Under the pieces are notes generated by a model that had not been told where the DNA came from, did not search any database, and saw nothing but the letters and a program-made list of their open reading frames with translations. Made by a program: the position numbers and the translations under genes. This document shows, in pieces, positions 1 through 6,852 of a stretch of 14,369 nucleotides of DNA. The DNA is from Acidimicrobiales bacterium (GTDB taxonomy: Bacteria; Actinomycetota; Acidimicrobiia; Acidimicrobiales; SHLQ01): assembly GCA_013002375.1 (NCBI GenBank), contig JABDJW010000289.1, positions 1 through 14,369 of the forward strand, given 5' to 3'. How positions within the stretch are numbered: position 1 is the stretch's first letter; the number at the start of each line of letters is the position of its first letter.

Positions 1-1088
1 CGTTCGCGCCGCGGGGTCTGCTGCTTCGGGTCGGCCGGGACTTCGGCCGGGGTCGCAGCGGGCGGCGCCTCGGCAGAGAGCGGGGCATTCGGGTTCTGGG
101 GGTCGAGGGGAACGTCGGGCACGTCGAAGACCTGGCCCGGATGGATCAGGTCGGGATTCTCGGGCGGCAGCAGGTTGGCGTCGTTGGCCGCGACGAGCTG
201 GGCCCAGTACGGCGTGACCTCGGCGTCGCTCGGGGCCCGGCCCCACGCCTCGGTCAGGATGTCCACGGCGATCGACCACAGGTGATCGCCTTGTTCGACA
301 TCGACTGTGCTCGGCTGGGCGCCGGGCTGGAGCCCGGGAGCGGGGGCGCTGGTGCGGAGGCCAGGGGAGGCGATGTTCGCATCGGCCGGCATGGCCAGCT
401 TCCATCCGGCCCGCAACACCTCGGTGCCGGCGGTGATCGTGGTGCCGTCCGCCATGGCGGCGCCCAGGTTGAGATCGCGGATCTCGCTCCAGCGCAGGCC
501 GTCGCCGAGCGTTGCTTCGGCCACGGACCAGAAGGTGTCGCCGGCCCGGACCTCGTACCGGTCGCGGTTGGTGGGTACCTCGGCCGAGGCCGATGCTGAC
601 GATTCGGCCCCGACGTTGATCTCGCCCTCGAAACTGGCGGTCACGATGCCGTCGGCGAGGGCATCGGTGCCCGAGTCGACCCCGTAATCGATGGCCTGCA
701 GCGAAGCCACCGCCTGCGGCGCGGGCGACGACGGGGTGAGCGCACCGATGATCAGTGCGGTTCCGGCCACCAGGCGGCCGGCGGCCAGTTGCATTCCGGG
801 CATGATCGGCGCCCGGTTGGCCATGCGGCCCCGGGACAGGGCGACGGTCTCGGTGACGATGGCGTAGGCCACCTGCACCCACGCGATCCAGGAGACCAGG
901 GTGAGGCCGCCGAGCAACAGCAGTCGGATGCGTTCGGATTGGGAGATGAGATCGCCGGTGCTTGCCCGCCAGATGTCCGAGAACGGGTTGCCGGCGAACA
1001 GTACGAGCAGCGCCGGTACGCCGAAGAGCAAGGCCAGCGTGACGCCGAGCGACACCACGCCGAGGAGGAGGTTGCCGAGCCGCTTCAT
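1..1088 (-). CDS. Membrane protein with two LysM domains, 3' end outside window
   Basis: I translated this from ATG at 1088; 362 codons are visible and the frame stays open to the left edge, so the C-terminus is missing. Hydrophobic segments lie at about residues 7-31, 53-76 and 103-118, giving a membrane-anchored N-terminus. Two LysM-like modules follow, about residues 177-233 (core YEVRAGDTFWSVAEATLGD) and 261-323 (core VDVEQGDHLWSIAVDIL, ending HPGQVFDVP), then a Pro/Ala-rich linker. LysM modules bind N-acetylglucosamine-containing glycans, usually peptidoglycan, so the likely role is tethering something to the cell wall. The start overlaps the stop of the TadG-like gene by ATGA, so it is probably translationally coupled to the pilus genes. 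Proteins of this layout occur beside actinobacterial Tad clusters, some continuing into a BTAD-type regulatory domain; whether this one does cannot be seen. Confidence 0.9.
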   Translation of the reverse strand, partial: MKRLGNLLLGVVSLGVTLALLFGVPALLVLFAGNPFSDIWRASTGDLISQSERIRLLLLGGLTLVSWIAWVQVAYAIVTETVALSRGRMANRAPIMPGMQLAAGRLVAGTALIIGALTPSSPAPQAVASLQAIDYGVDSGTDALADGIVTASFEGEINVGAESSASASAEVPTNRDRYEVRAGDTFWSVAEATLGDGLRWSEIRDLNLGAAMADGTTITAGTEVLRAGWKLAMPADANIASPGLRTSAPAPGLQPGAQPSTVDVEQGDHLWSIAVDILTEAWGRAPSDAEVTPYWAQLVAANDANLLPPENPDLIHPGQVFDVPDVPLDPQNPNAPLSAEAPPAATPAEVPADPKQQTPRRE

Positions 1089-1516
1089 GAGCCCACGTCC
1101 GTGATGCCGTACCGGGCGGTGGCCGAGGCCTGGCCGGTGACGGTGTACGAACCGGGCAGGAAGGTGTTGGTGCTGGTCACCGAGACGGTGACGGTGACGG
1201 TGTCGCCCGAAGCCGCGCAGTTGGTGATGGATCCACCGGTCCCGGCCAGCACCGAAGAAGCCGCGCCGCAGGCGCCGGAACCGAGAACGACGTTGCCGCC
1301 GCGGAGCTCGTCGGTGTTGATGACCTGCGAGGCGGCGCGAGCTGCGTTGTCGGCCAGGTCCTGGGCTTCGGCGATGGCGTTCAAGCGACGACCACCATCA
1401 AGGGCCAACCCGGTGAAGGTGATGGCCCCGACCACCATCAGGGCCATGAACACCGCGGTGGCGGCGCGCGTGCCGCTGAGCGTCGGCGTGCGGTCGTGCT
1501 GGGCCACCGGGTTCAT
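1085..1516 (-). CDS. TadG-like Flp pilus assembly protein (TadE/G family)
   Basis: 143 residues from ATG at 1516, chosen because it overlaps the previous gene's stop by ATGA and leaves a normal family N-terminus. A short hydrophilic leader ends at GTRAAT and is followed by one hydrophobic helix (about residues 18-40), then DGGRRLNAIAEAQDLADNAARAA. This helix followed by an Ala-rich amphipathic segment with A-x-x-x-A spacing is typical of the TadG/TadE N-terminal region of Flp pilus systems. The rest is Thr/Ser/Val-rich beta-like sequence with two cysteines (C83, C100) that could form a disulfide outside the membrane. Expected role is a minor pseudopilin or assembly factor at the cell surface. 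It is short compared with proteobacterial TadG, which carries a large von Willebrand-type domain; that domain is absent here. Confidence 0.8.
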   Translation of the reverse strand: MNPVAQHDRTPTLSGTRAATAVFMALMVVGAITFTGLALDGGRRLNAIAEAQDLADNAARAASQVINTDELRGGNVVLGSGACGAASSVLAGTGGSITNCAASGDTVTVTVSVTSTNTFLPGSYTVTGQASATARYGITDVGS

Positions 1517-2049
1517 GAGCCGCCGCGGAACGTATCGACCACTTCGCGGGCGGTCTTGACGATGGTTCGGCTGCCCGGTGCGTTGCCCGGAGCGATGTCG
1601 CCCAGGTCGACGGTGCAGGTGACGGTGACCTCGACATACCCGCCGGTGCCCGGGGAGTGGGTCCACGCGGTGATCGCGACCGATCGGCCGCCCCGGCACG
1701 ACCGGCCCGCTGCCGCGAGGTTGGCGTTGGCGACCGCTCGGGCTTCGGCGGGGGCTCGGCCCTGGCTGACCAGTGACGCGGCGCGGGCCGCGTTCTGGGC
1801 GGCCGATTGCACATCGCCCTCGGCTTCGGCGATGGCGCCGCCATAGGCGACCAGCCCGAAGATCACCAGGATGAAGACGCTGGCCATGACGGCGAACTCC
1901 ACGGCCACTGCGCTGTATTCCCCGGGGCTCCGCCCCTCCCGCACTCGCATCCTTCGGCTGCTCTGCGGCTGCGCACGCGCCGAGCCGCTCGCTCGGAACT
2001 CGCTCGCTGGAACGCGGGAGGGGCGAAGCCCCGGGAGATACGGCCTCAT
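1513..2049 (-). CDS. TadE-like pseudopilin with in-frame palindromic-element extension
   Basis: 178 residues from ATG at 2049, overlapping the upstream stop by ATGA. The TadE hallmark SAVAVEFAVMAS starts at residue 46 and leads into a hydrophobic helix (to about 70), then an Ala-rich amphipathic stretch and a beta-rich C-terminus with C118 and C145. TadE proteins are processed like type IV prepilins and help pilus assembly in the membrane. Residues 4-45 are odd: Arg/Ser/Pro-rich and encoded wholly by an inverted-repeat element at 1915-2041. Removing it would leave MRP(Y) directly before SAVAVEF, a length normal for the family, so the extension looks like a later insertion that kept the frame. 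Whether the longer leader still allows membrane insertion and cleavage is unknown. An internal Met at residue 34 could serve as a shorter start, but it still lies within the element. Confidence 0.85.
   Translation of the reverse strand: MRPYLPGLRPSRVPASEFRASGSARAQPQSSRRMRVREGRSPGEYSAVAVEFAVMASVFILVIFGLVAYGGAIAEAEGDVQSAAQNAARAASLVSQGRAPAEARAVANANLAAAGRSCRGGRSVAITAWTHSPGTGGYVEVTVTCTVDLGDIAPGNAPGSRTIVKTAREVVDTFRGGS
1915..2041. repeat. 127-bp element with 28-bp terminal inverted repeats (MITE/RPE-like)
   Basis: Arms at 1915-1942 and 2014-2041 are reverse complements over 28 bases with three mismatches; the conserved core on the plus strand is CCCGGGGCTCCGCCCCTC. The 71-bp centre contains the near-repeats GCTCGCTCGGA and ACTCGCTCGCTGG and further GC-rich self-complementarity. 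The outer ends read GTAT and ATAC, so a TA dinucleotide lies at each end. If TA is a target duplication, the inserted length is 123 bp, exactly 41 codons. The element lies inside the TadE-like gene and is translated through. No transposase is present. This fits a non-autonomous palindromic mobile or REP-like repeat; mobility and copy number are inference. Confidence 0.75.
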
Positions 2050-2450
2050 CGTTCGGGCTCCGGGATGAAGCGCTCGACGGCGCCTTCGGCAGAGGCCTCG
2101 ACCGACCAGGTGCCGGGCACGATGCTGTAGTTGAGGTTGCCCCGGATCGTCACCGACACGGTGTCGGGGCCCTGGGCGCCGGGGATGATCTGGGCGTCAG
2201 CGAGATTGCCGCCTTGGTTCAGGATCTGGTTGGCGGCCGCGACACCGTCGGCCGATGTGGCCTGATAGGCGCGCGCCGCGTCGACGTAGCGTTCCGCCGC
2301 GAGATCGGCCGCTTGCCGAGCGTGGTAGAACAACCCGATCTGCACCGGGGTCAACACGATGACCAAGATGACCGGGAAGATGATCGCCAGTTCGGTGGCC
2401 ACCGCTGATCGGTCGGATCCGATCGCGTGGATGGTGCTGCCGGGTCGCAT
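2046..2450 (-). CDS. TadE-like pseudopilin, first of two
   Basis: 134 residues from ATG at 2450. This start is preferred over longer in-frame options because those would overlap the Flp pilin gene and read as low-quality Arg/Ser-rich sequence. The leader ends GSDRS, followed by AVATELAIIFPVILVIVLT with the family's conserved Glu (E20) near the start of one hydrophobic helix (residues 16-38). Then comes FYHARQAADLAAERYVDAARAYQ, the Ala-rich amphipathic continuation found in TadE. The C-terminal half is beta-like. Role: minor pseudopilin of the Flp/Tad pilus in the cytoplasmic membrane. It lies 25 bases after the pilin stop with no convincing Shine-Dalgarno sequence, so it may depend on read-through from flp. 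It overlaps the next TadE-like gene by ATGA. Confidence 0.85.
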   Translation of the reverse strand: MRPGSTIHAIGSDRSAVATELAIIFPVILVIVLTPVQIGLFYHARQAADLAAERYVDAARAYQATSADGVAAANQILNQGGNLADAQIIPGAQGPDTVSVTIRGNLNYSIVPGTWSVEASAEGAVERFIPEPER

Positions 2451-2475
2451 GGTGCCTGGTTGCGGCCTTGCCGCG

Positions 2476-2685
2476 CTAGCTGACCTGGATGTTGTTCGCC
2501 GCGTCTTCGCCCTTGCTGGCAATGATGGCGATGATGATGATGGCCGCGGCGGCCAACAGGCCGACGACGATCGCCATTTCGGTCGACACCGCGCCACGCC
2601 GGTCGCGGGTGCGGGAGCCCAGGAGGGTCAGCTGGTATGCAACGATGACGTTCAGTTGATCCCAGGTGCGGGTAATGGTGGTCAT
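2476..2685 (-). CDS. flp: Flp-type major pilin
   Basis: 69 residues from ATG at 2685; a good ribosome site AAGGAG sits 8 bases upstream, which decides against longer starts. After a 31-residue hydrophilic leader comes RRG|AVSTEMAIVVG, with the predicted prepilin-peptidase cleavage after Gly31, Glu at +5 and Met at +6 where many Flp pilins have Tyr. A hydrophobic helix rich in Ile and Ala (residues 37-56) follows, and the tail SKGEDAANNIQVS is short. This is the class IVb Flp architecture, and the mature protein would be about 38 residues. It is the likely structural subunit of the fibre. It is separated from tadC by 150 bases holding a palindrome, consistent with separate, stronger expression of the pilin. 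The leader is longer than in many Flp pilins. Confidence 0.9.
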   Translation of the reverse strand: MTTITRTWDQLNVIVAYQLTLLGSRTRDRRGAVSTEMAIVVGLLAAAAIIIIAIIASKGEDAANNIQVS

Positions 2686-2835
2686 TGCGAGGGCTCCTTG
2701 TCGGTCGTGCCTCGGCTGGACAAGAGTGTCGAAAGCAACGTGCGGTGGCAATGGGGACTTGTCCCCATGCCGATTCTGGCACATTTCAGTGTATGTCGCG
2801 GCTTTTCGTTAATTTTCGGTACGGCGGCCGCGGGA
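2686..2835 (-). promoter_or_regulatory. Pilin leader region with palindrome and RBS
   Basis: This is the only sizeable gap inside the pilus cluster. On the minus strand it contains an A/T-rich patch (near 2805-2820), a possible -10 TACACT (near 2788-2793) without a convincing -35 partner, an 8-bp perfect inverted repeat (2751-2768) and the AAGGAG ribosome site before flp. The arrangement suggests a promoter specific to flp and the downstream pseudopilin genes. The promoter elements are weak matches and are inferred. Confidence 0.45.
2751..2768. repeat. Perfect inverted repeat in flp leader
   Basis: ATGGGGAC and GTCCCCAT (8-bp arms) flank a 2-base centre, 66-83 bases before the flp start codon. 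With such a short loop it is better suited to a dimeric-protein operator than to an RNA terminator, and no T-run follows on either strand. Confidence 0.6.
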
Positions 2836-3789
2836 TCAGGGCGAGTCGACGTCGACCACCTCGGCGGGCGAGCCGCCGGTGCTGATGGCGTTGACCGCGC
2901 CGTACGCGATGAACAAGACGATGCCGAACACCAACACGATGACGGGAACGACCATCTTCTCGGTGTTCACCTCGGCTCGGTATTCGAAATCCGCTGCGGT
3001 TGCGGCTCGGAGGGCGTCCGCCCTGGCCGAGAGCGACTGGCGAACCCGCGCGCCCTGGCCGCCGGCCAGACCGACCGAGGCGGCCAGTTCCCGGAGTTCG
3101 GTGATGTCCATGCGTTCGCCGAGCTCGTTCAGGGTCTCCCAAGGGGACCGACGGGTGAGCCGGGCTCGGCGCAGCGCCGATCGGAGTTCAGCGAACACCC
3201 AACCGTCGCCGGCTTCGGCCGCTCCTTCCAGCGCGGATTCCACGCCGCCACCGCCGGCCAGGATGATGGTCACGAGATCGAGATAGGAGCTCAAGGCCTG
3301 ACGGAACGACCGTTGGCGTTCCTCGACCTGCTCGGCCAGGGGCACATCGGGGTAGAAGAAGCCGAGGACGGCCAGCGCAATCGACGCGATGGCGACCAAG
3401 GGCAGGGAGATGAAGTCGACGTTCTGGGTGGCCAGCACGCCCACCATGAGCAGCGGCAACATGAAGCCGGCGATGGCGCCGAGCACTTTCTCGTAGACGT
3501 GGCGCTCGATCGGTTTGTCCAGGATCGTGAGGCGGCGTTCGAGGGTGGCGTTGTCGAGAAACGTGGTGGCTTGGGCGAACCGGAGGACTGCTGCCCCGAT
3601 GTGATCCTTGGCGGAGGGGCCTTCGGTCTGGCGACGCGCCTGTCGGGCCGATGCGACCGACTGGCCCGGTCGGGCCAGCGCGGTATCGACGGCATCGAGC
3701 GCGAGTGGTTTGGGTTGCAGCGCCTGGATGAGGAACCAGATCCCGAGCCCGATCCCGGCGCCGAAAAGGGCGGCGAGGAGTGCGCTCAT
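2836..3789 (-). CDS. tadC: TadC-like pilus platform protein (type II secretion F domain)
   Basis: 317 residues from ATG at 3789, overlapping the tadB stop by ATGA. Hydrophobic segments lie at about residues 2-22, 103-121, 128-146 and 279-299. The T2SS-F domain runs from about residue 165 to 297; recognisable parts are SSYLDLVTIILAGGGGVESALEGAAE, then LRSALRRARLTRRSPWETLNELGERMDITELRELAASV, then the final membrane helix preceded by EKMVVPVIVLVFG. TadC together with TadB forms the inner-membrane platform on which the CpaF motor acts to assemble Flp pilin. Its length and helix order are as usual for the family. It ends 150 bases before flp, suggesting a break between machinery genes and pilin genes. 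The assignment as TadC rather than a second TadB rests on its position and the pattern of helices. Confidence 0.9.
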   Translation of the reverse strand: MSALLAALFGAGIGLGIWFLIQALQPKPLALDAVDTALARPGQSVASARQARRQTEGPSAKDHIGAAVLRFAQATTFLDNATLERRLTILDKPIERHVYEKVLGAIAGFMLPLLMVGVLATQNVDFISLPLVAIASIALAVLGFFYPDVPLAEQVEERQRSFRQALSSYLDLVTIILAGGGGVESALEGAAEAGDGWVFAELRSALRRARLTRRSPWETLNELGERMDITELRELAASVGLAGGQGARVRQSLSARADALRAATAADFEYRAEVNTEKMVVPVIVLVFGIVLFIAYGAVNAISTGGSPAEVVDVDSP

Positions 3790-4649
3790 GCCGACTCCTG
3801 GCGAACCCGCCGGGCCGAGAAACGCTCGGGCATTTCGAGCTGCCCGAACGACCGGAGGAGGAAGGCCCCCGCCGTGAACGTCGCGCAGCAGAGGGCGAGC
3901 CAAATCTGACCGAAGAAGGTGTCGTAGGGTTCGAGCAGCGCGCCGCCGCGCGCCAGGATCAGCGTCATCGTCAAGACGGTGACCCCGATCACGATGCGGG
4001 CTGAGGTGCGGATTCGGGCCCGGCCGACGAGCACTCGTTGCCGGGTGCGGACGTCCTCGCGGATCGACATGGCCAAGCGGGTCAGCAGCGGGGCCAGATC
4101 GCGGGCCTCCATACGGACCGCGTTGACCAGTGCGACGACGATCATGTCCGACGAGGCGTGGTCGAGGTCGTCGCCCAGTGCGATGAGCGCATCGGTGAGG
4201 GGCATGCGCTCCACCCGGCCGACGAACCGGTGCACCTCGGGTCGGATGGCAATCGGCGCCACTTCGCCCGAAGCCAGCAGGGCCTGTTCGAGCCCGGCCG
4301 CGCCGGCGATGCTGTCGCGCACCATTTCGCACCAGGTGGCGATGGCCTCGGTCTTGGCGATTTCGGCCTTGACCTCGTTGCCGTCGCCGACCAGTCGAGG
4401 CAGGTAGGACGCGACCAGGAAGGCGAAGACCCCCAGCACCGGCCAGCCGGTCAGGGAGTAGAGGCCGAACCCGGCCACGAGGCCGACGAAGACGCCGGCC
4501 ACCTGGAGGCGGGGGTTGACGCCGCCAGCTGCGTTCGGGTCGCGCTTCTCGATGTCGGGCAGCACTTGCTGGCCCCGGACGCCGTAGGAGACGAGCAGCA
4601 GCCCGAAGCCGATCAGCGCCCCGAAGAGGGCCATGAGCAACGCATCCAC
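3786..4649 (-). CDS. tadB: TadB-like pilus platform protein (type II secretion F domain)
   Basis: 287 residues from a GTG start at 4649, with GAGGA about 10 bases upstream. A start at Met6 is also possible. Hydrophobic segments lie at residues 5-22, 50-64, 68-83, 217-234 and 248-265. Between the second pair and the last pair is the cytoplasmic T2SS-F region, with TWCEMVRDSIAGAAGLEQALLAS (about 105-127) and LIALGDDLDHASSDMIVVALVNAVRMEARDLAPLLTRLAMSIREDVRTR (about 156-204). This is the TadB layout and partners with TadC as the membrane platform of the Tad pilus. The gap from the cpaF stop is 26 bases. Confidence 0.9.
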   Translation of the reverse strand: MDALLMALFGALIGFGLLLVSYGVRGQQVLPDIEKRDPNAAGGVNPRLQVAGVFVGLVAGFGLYSLTGWPVLGVFAFLVASYLPRLVGDGNEVKAEIAKTEAIATWCEMVRDSIAGAAGLEQALLASGEVAPIAIRPEVHRFVGRVERMPLTDALIALGDDLDHASSDMIVVALVNAVRMEARDLAPLLTRLAMSIREDVRTRQRVLVGRARIRTSARIVIGVTVLTMTLILARGGALLEPYDTFFGQIWLALCCATFTAGAFLLRSFGQLEMPERFSARRVRQESA

Positions 4650-4675
4650 CTACGGCTGTTCCTCGTTCTCGGCCA

Positions 4676-5986
4676 CTAGACCCAGCCCCCGTTTTCGCCG
4701 TCGAGCCACTTGGCGTCGAAGCCGACCCGTTCGAGGCGGGCCAGCGACGATTCCGAGAGGGGGAAGCGGGGCATGGCCCGGCGGGTGTCGTCGGGGGCGA
4801 AGATCTCGTTCGACAGCACCAGCGCGCCTTCGGCGCCGGTGATCTCGCGGACGCTGGTCAGCACTCGCTCGTTGTCATCGGTCTTGACGATGTGGACCAC
4901 GAAGTTGATGGCGTTGGACACCATCAGGTTGGTGGTCTCGACGTCGAAGCGTTCCTCGGTCATGGCCATGTACATCTGCAACCGGCCGAACACGCCGGCC
5001 GACGAATCGGCGTGGATCGTGCACATCGAACCGTCGTTGCCCTGGCTCATCGCCTGCATCATCGGCAGGGCTTCGGCGCCCCGAACCTCACCGACGATCA
5101 CTCGGCTGGGCGACATGCGCAGGCCCGATTTGGTCAGCGCGGCCATGGTGAACCCACCGACGCCTTCGATATTGGGGTTGCGGGTTTCGAGGTCGACGAA
5201 GTCGGGGTGCAGTTCCTGGAAGTGTTCGAGGCCGATCTCGAGCGAATCCTCCACCGTGACCAGGCGTTCGTTGGCCGGGATCTCGTTGATCAAACACCGC
5301 AGGAGGGTCGTCTTACCGGCGCCGGTGCCGCCGGCCACGATGATGTTGAAGCGGGCCTTCACCATCGCGTTGAGGAGGTGGAAGAGCGCTTCGCTGATCG
5401 TGCTCCGTTCGAGCAGTTGGTCGGTGCGGAAGATGGCGAAGTTGTGGCGGCGGATCGAGATCGATGGTCGGCCGGCCACCCACGCGATGGCGTGGAGGCG
5501 GTCGCCGGTCGGCAGTTGCATGTTGAGTTCGGGGCTGGCCGGATCCCAGCGTTGTTCGCTGCGGCCGCGGCGGGCCGCGGTCTGGATCATTTCGATCAGT
5601 TCGTCGTCGGTGTCGGCAACGGCTTCGCCGCGCACCTTGGTGCCGTCGAGCTTCGACAACCACACGACGTCGCAGCCGTTCACCACGATGTCGGTGTATT
5701 GCGGATCGTCGACGTACTGCTGCAGCCGGCCCAGGCCGAACAGCCGGTTGAAGACGTTGGTCGCCAGTGCGGCGGCGGTACCTTCGCCCAGCGCAGCCAG
5801 GCCGTCTTTCAGGCGCCGGGTGTCGAGCTTCTTGAGTTCCTGCTGGATCAGCATGCGGGCCAGCTGGCGTCGGTCGTCGTTGCTCAGCGAGCGGCGCCCG
5901 GCGGCCTCGGCCTCGGTGTCGCGCTGGTTGAGGGCCTCGCCGACCGCAGCGTGCAGGTTGTTGACCAGGGTGGAATCGACGATCAC
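4676..5986 (-). CDS. cpaF: CpaF/TadA-type pilus motor ATPase
   Basis: 436 residues, GTG start at 5986 overlapping the CpaE-like stop by GTGA. An N-terminal domain (about 30-200, with LQQYVDDPQYTDIVVNG and later SISIRRHN) precedes a RecA-like secretion ATPase core. Walker A is GGTGAGKTT (219-227), the Asp box is VTVEDSLEI (243-251), Walker B is SRVIVGEVRG (294-303) and the His box is TIHADS (323-328). All catalytic motifs are intact. Proteins of this family form cytoplasmic hexamers that hydrolyse ATP to drive Flp pilin assembly through TadB/TadC. The length is normal for CpaF. It is the best-conserved gene of the cluster and fixes the cluster's identity as Tad rather than type II secretion. 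Confidence 0.97.
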   Translation of the reverse strand: MIVDSTLVNNLHAAVGEALNQRDTEAEAAGRRSLSNDDRRQLARMLIQQELKKLDTRRLKDGLAALGEGTAAALATNVFNRLFGLGRLQQYVDDPQYTDIVVNGCDVVWLSKLDGTKVRGEAVADTDDELIEMIQTAARRGRSEQRWDPASPELNMQLPTGDRLHAIAWVAGRPSISIRRHNFAIFRTDQLLERSTISEALFHLLNAMVKARFNIIVAGGTGAGKTTLLRCLINEIPANERLVTVEDSLEIGLEHFQELHPDFVDLETRNPNIEGVGGFTMAALTKSGLRMSPSRVIVGEVRGAEALPMMQAMSQGNDGSMCTIHADSSAGVFGRLQMYMAMTEERFDVETTNLMVSNAINFVVHIVKTDDNERVLTSVREITGAEGALVLSNEIFAPDDTRRAMPRFPLSESSLARLERVGFDAKWLDGENGGWV

Positions 5987-6852
5987 GGGCCGCCCTCCAC
6001 CGGGGTGTCCGTGGTGCCGTCATCGGCCGACGCGCCGGTAAAAGCTGAGGGTGGGGCGGCCGATGGTGGCGGGGGCCGGTCGTCGACAGCGGGTCCTTCG
6101 TCGCCGACCACGACCGCGGCCGAGCCGGGCGGGGCGAGCGGGAACCGATCGGCCAGCGTGTCGGCCACATTGGCGATCGAGCGGATGAAGGCCGAGCGGC
6201 GCAGCTTCTTGTCCGATGTCCCGTGCTCGAGGCCGCGGGCGCCGATGAGATCGTCGGCGATCACACCGAGCACGGGCACCTGGTGCACGCCTTGGATCTC
6301 GGCCGGGCTGTAGGGCCGGTCGCCGACCAGCAACCAGGTGACGTTCTCGCACAGGCGGCGCTGGGCCGCGAGGCGGTGGGCGGCGATCTGGATGTTCGGA
6401 GCGGTCGGACGCAGCACGACGATCAACGCATCGGCGTGGCGGACGATGTCGTTGGCCGCGCTGCGGGAGCTCAGCCGGCCGCAGTCGACCAACGCCACCA
6501 GGTCGTTGCGCTGCGCAAGCGGGCGGGCCAGGGTGCAGCCCGCGGTGCTGATGATGTTGGCCGCCTTGTCGGGCTGATCGGGGGCGACCACCACCGGAAG
6601 CCCGCCGGGCAGCTCTTGCGAGTGGTTCCACACGTCGGCGATGTCGAGTTGGTGGCCGGCCGCGGCGGTGAGGCCGATGAGGCCGGGGTCGCGACCGAGC
6701 TGATAGTGCACGGCCAAGGTGCCGCCGTCGGCGTCGGCTTCGATCAGCACCTTCTGATCGTCGTGTTCGGTCGGCCAGGCCGCGGCGAGGGCCAGCGTCG
6801 TCAGCGTGACGCCGGGCGAACCCTTGACCGAGGCGACGCAGAGCAGGGTCAC
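5983..6852 (-). CDS. CpaE/TadZ-like MinD/ParA-family ATPase with divergent P-loop
   Basis: 289 residues from a GTG start at 6852, which overlaps the cpaB stop by GTGA; the protein then begins directly at the first strand of the fold (MTLLCVASVKGSPGVTLTT). The P-loop is divergent: Lys10 of the deviant Walker A is kept, but the usual GKT/GKS lysine is replaced (GVT). An acidic EADADGG (38-44) follows where ParA-type proteins have D-x-D, and LVALVDCGRL (118-127) occupies the Walker B place. A Pro/Ala-rich tail fills the last 45 residues. TadZ/CpaE proteins localise the pilus machinery at the membrane or pole. The KGSPGVT form of the loop is common in actinobacterial relatives, so it may still bind nucleotide; hydrolysis is uncertain. 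Confidence 0.85.
   Translation of the reverse strand: MTLLCVASVKGSPGVTLTTLALAAAWPTEHDDQKVLIEADADGGTLAVHYQLGRDPGLIGLTAAAGHQLDIADVWNHSQELPGGLPVVVAPDQPDKAANIISTAGCTLARPLAQRNDLVALVDCGRLSSRSAANDIVRHADALIVVLRPTAPNIQIAAHRLAAQRRLCENVTWLLVGDRPYSPAEIQGVHQVPVLGVIADDLIGARGLEHGTSDKKLRRSAFIRSIANVADTLADRFPLAPPGSAAVVVGDEGPAVDDRPPPPSAAPPSAFTGASADDGTTDTPVEGGP

Noticed and set aside
1807..2130. Small plus-strand frames across the palindromic element
   Set aside because: They only reflect the inverted-repeat symmetry, which makes both strands translate into similar Arg/Pro-rich peptides; no ribosome site was seen.
2359..3909. Long plus-strand open frame opposite tadC and flp
   Set aside because: It spans several minus-strand pilus genes and their gap, has a low-complexity His/Gly/Asp-rich product, and has no family likeness.
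4710..6313. Two overlapping plus-strand frames opposite cpaF and the CpaE-like gene
   Set aside because: They are shadows of well-supported minus-strand genes with intact motifs; the two compete with each other and resemble no protein family.
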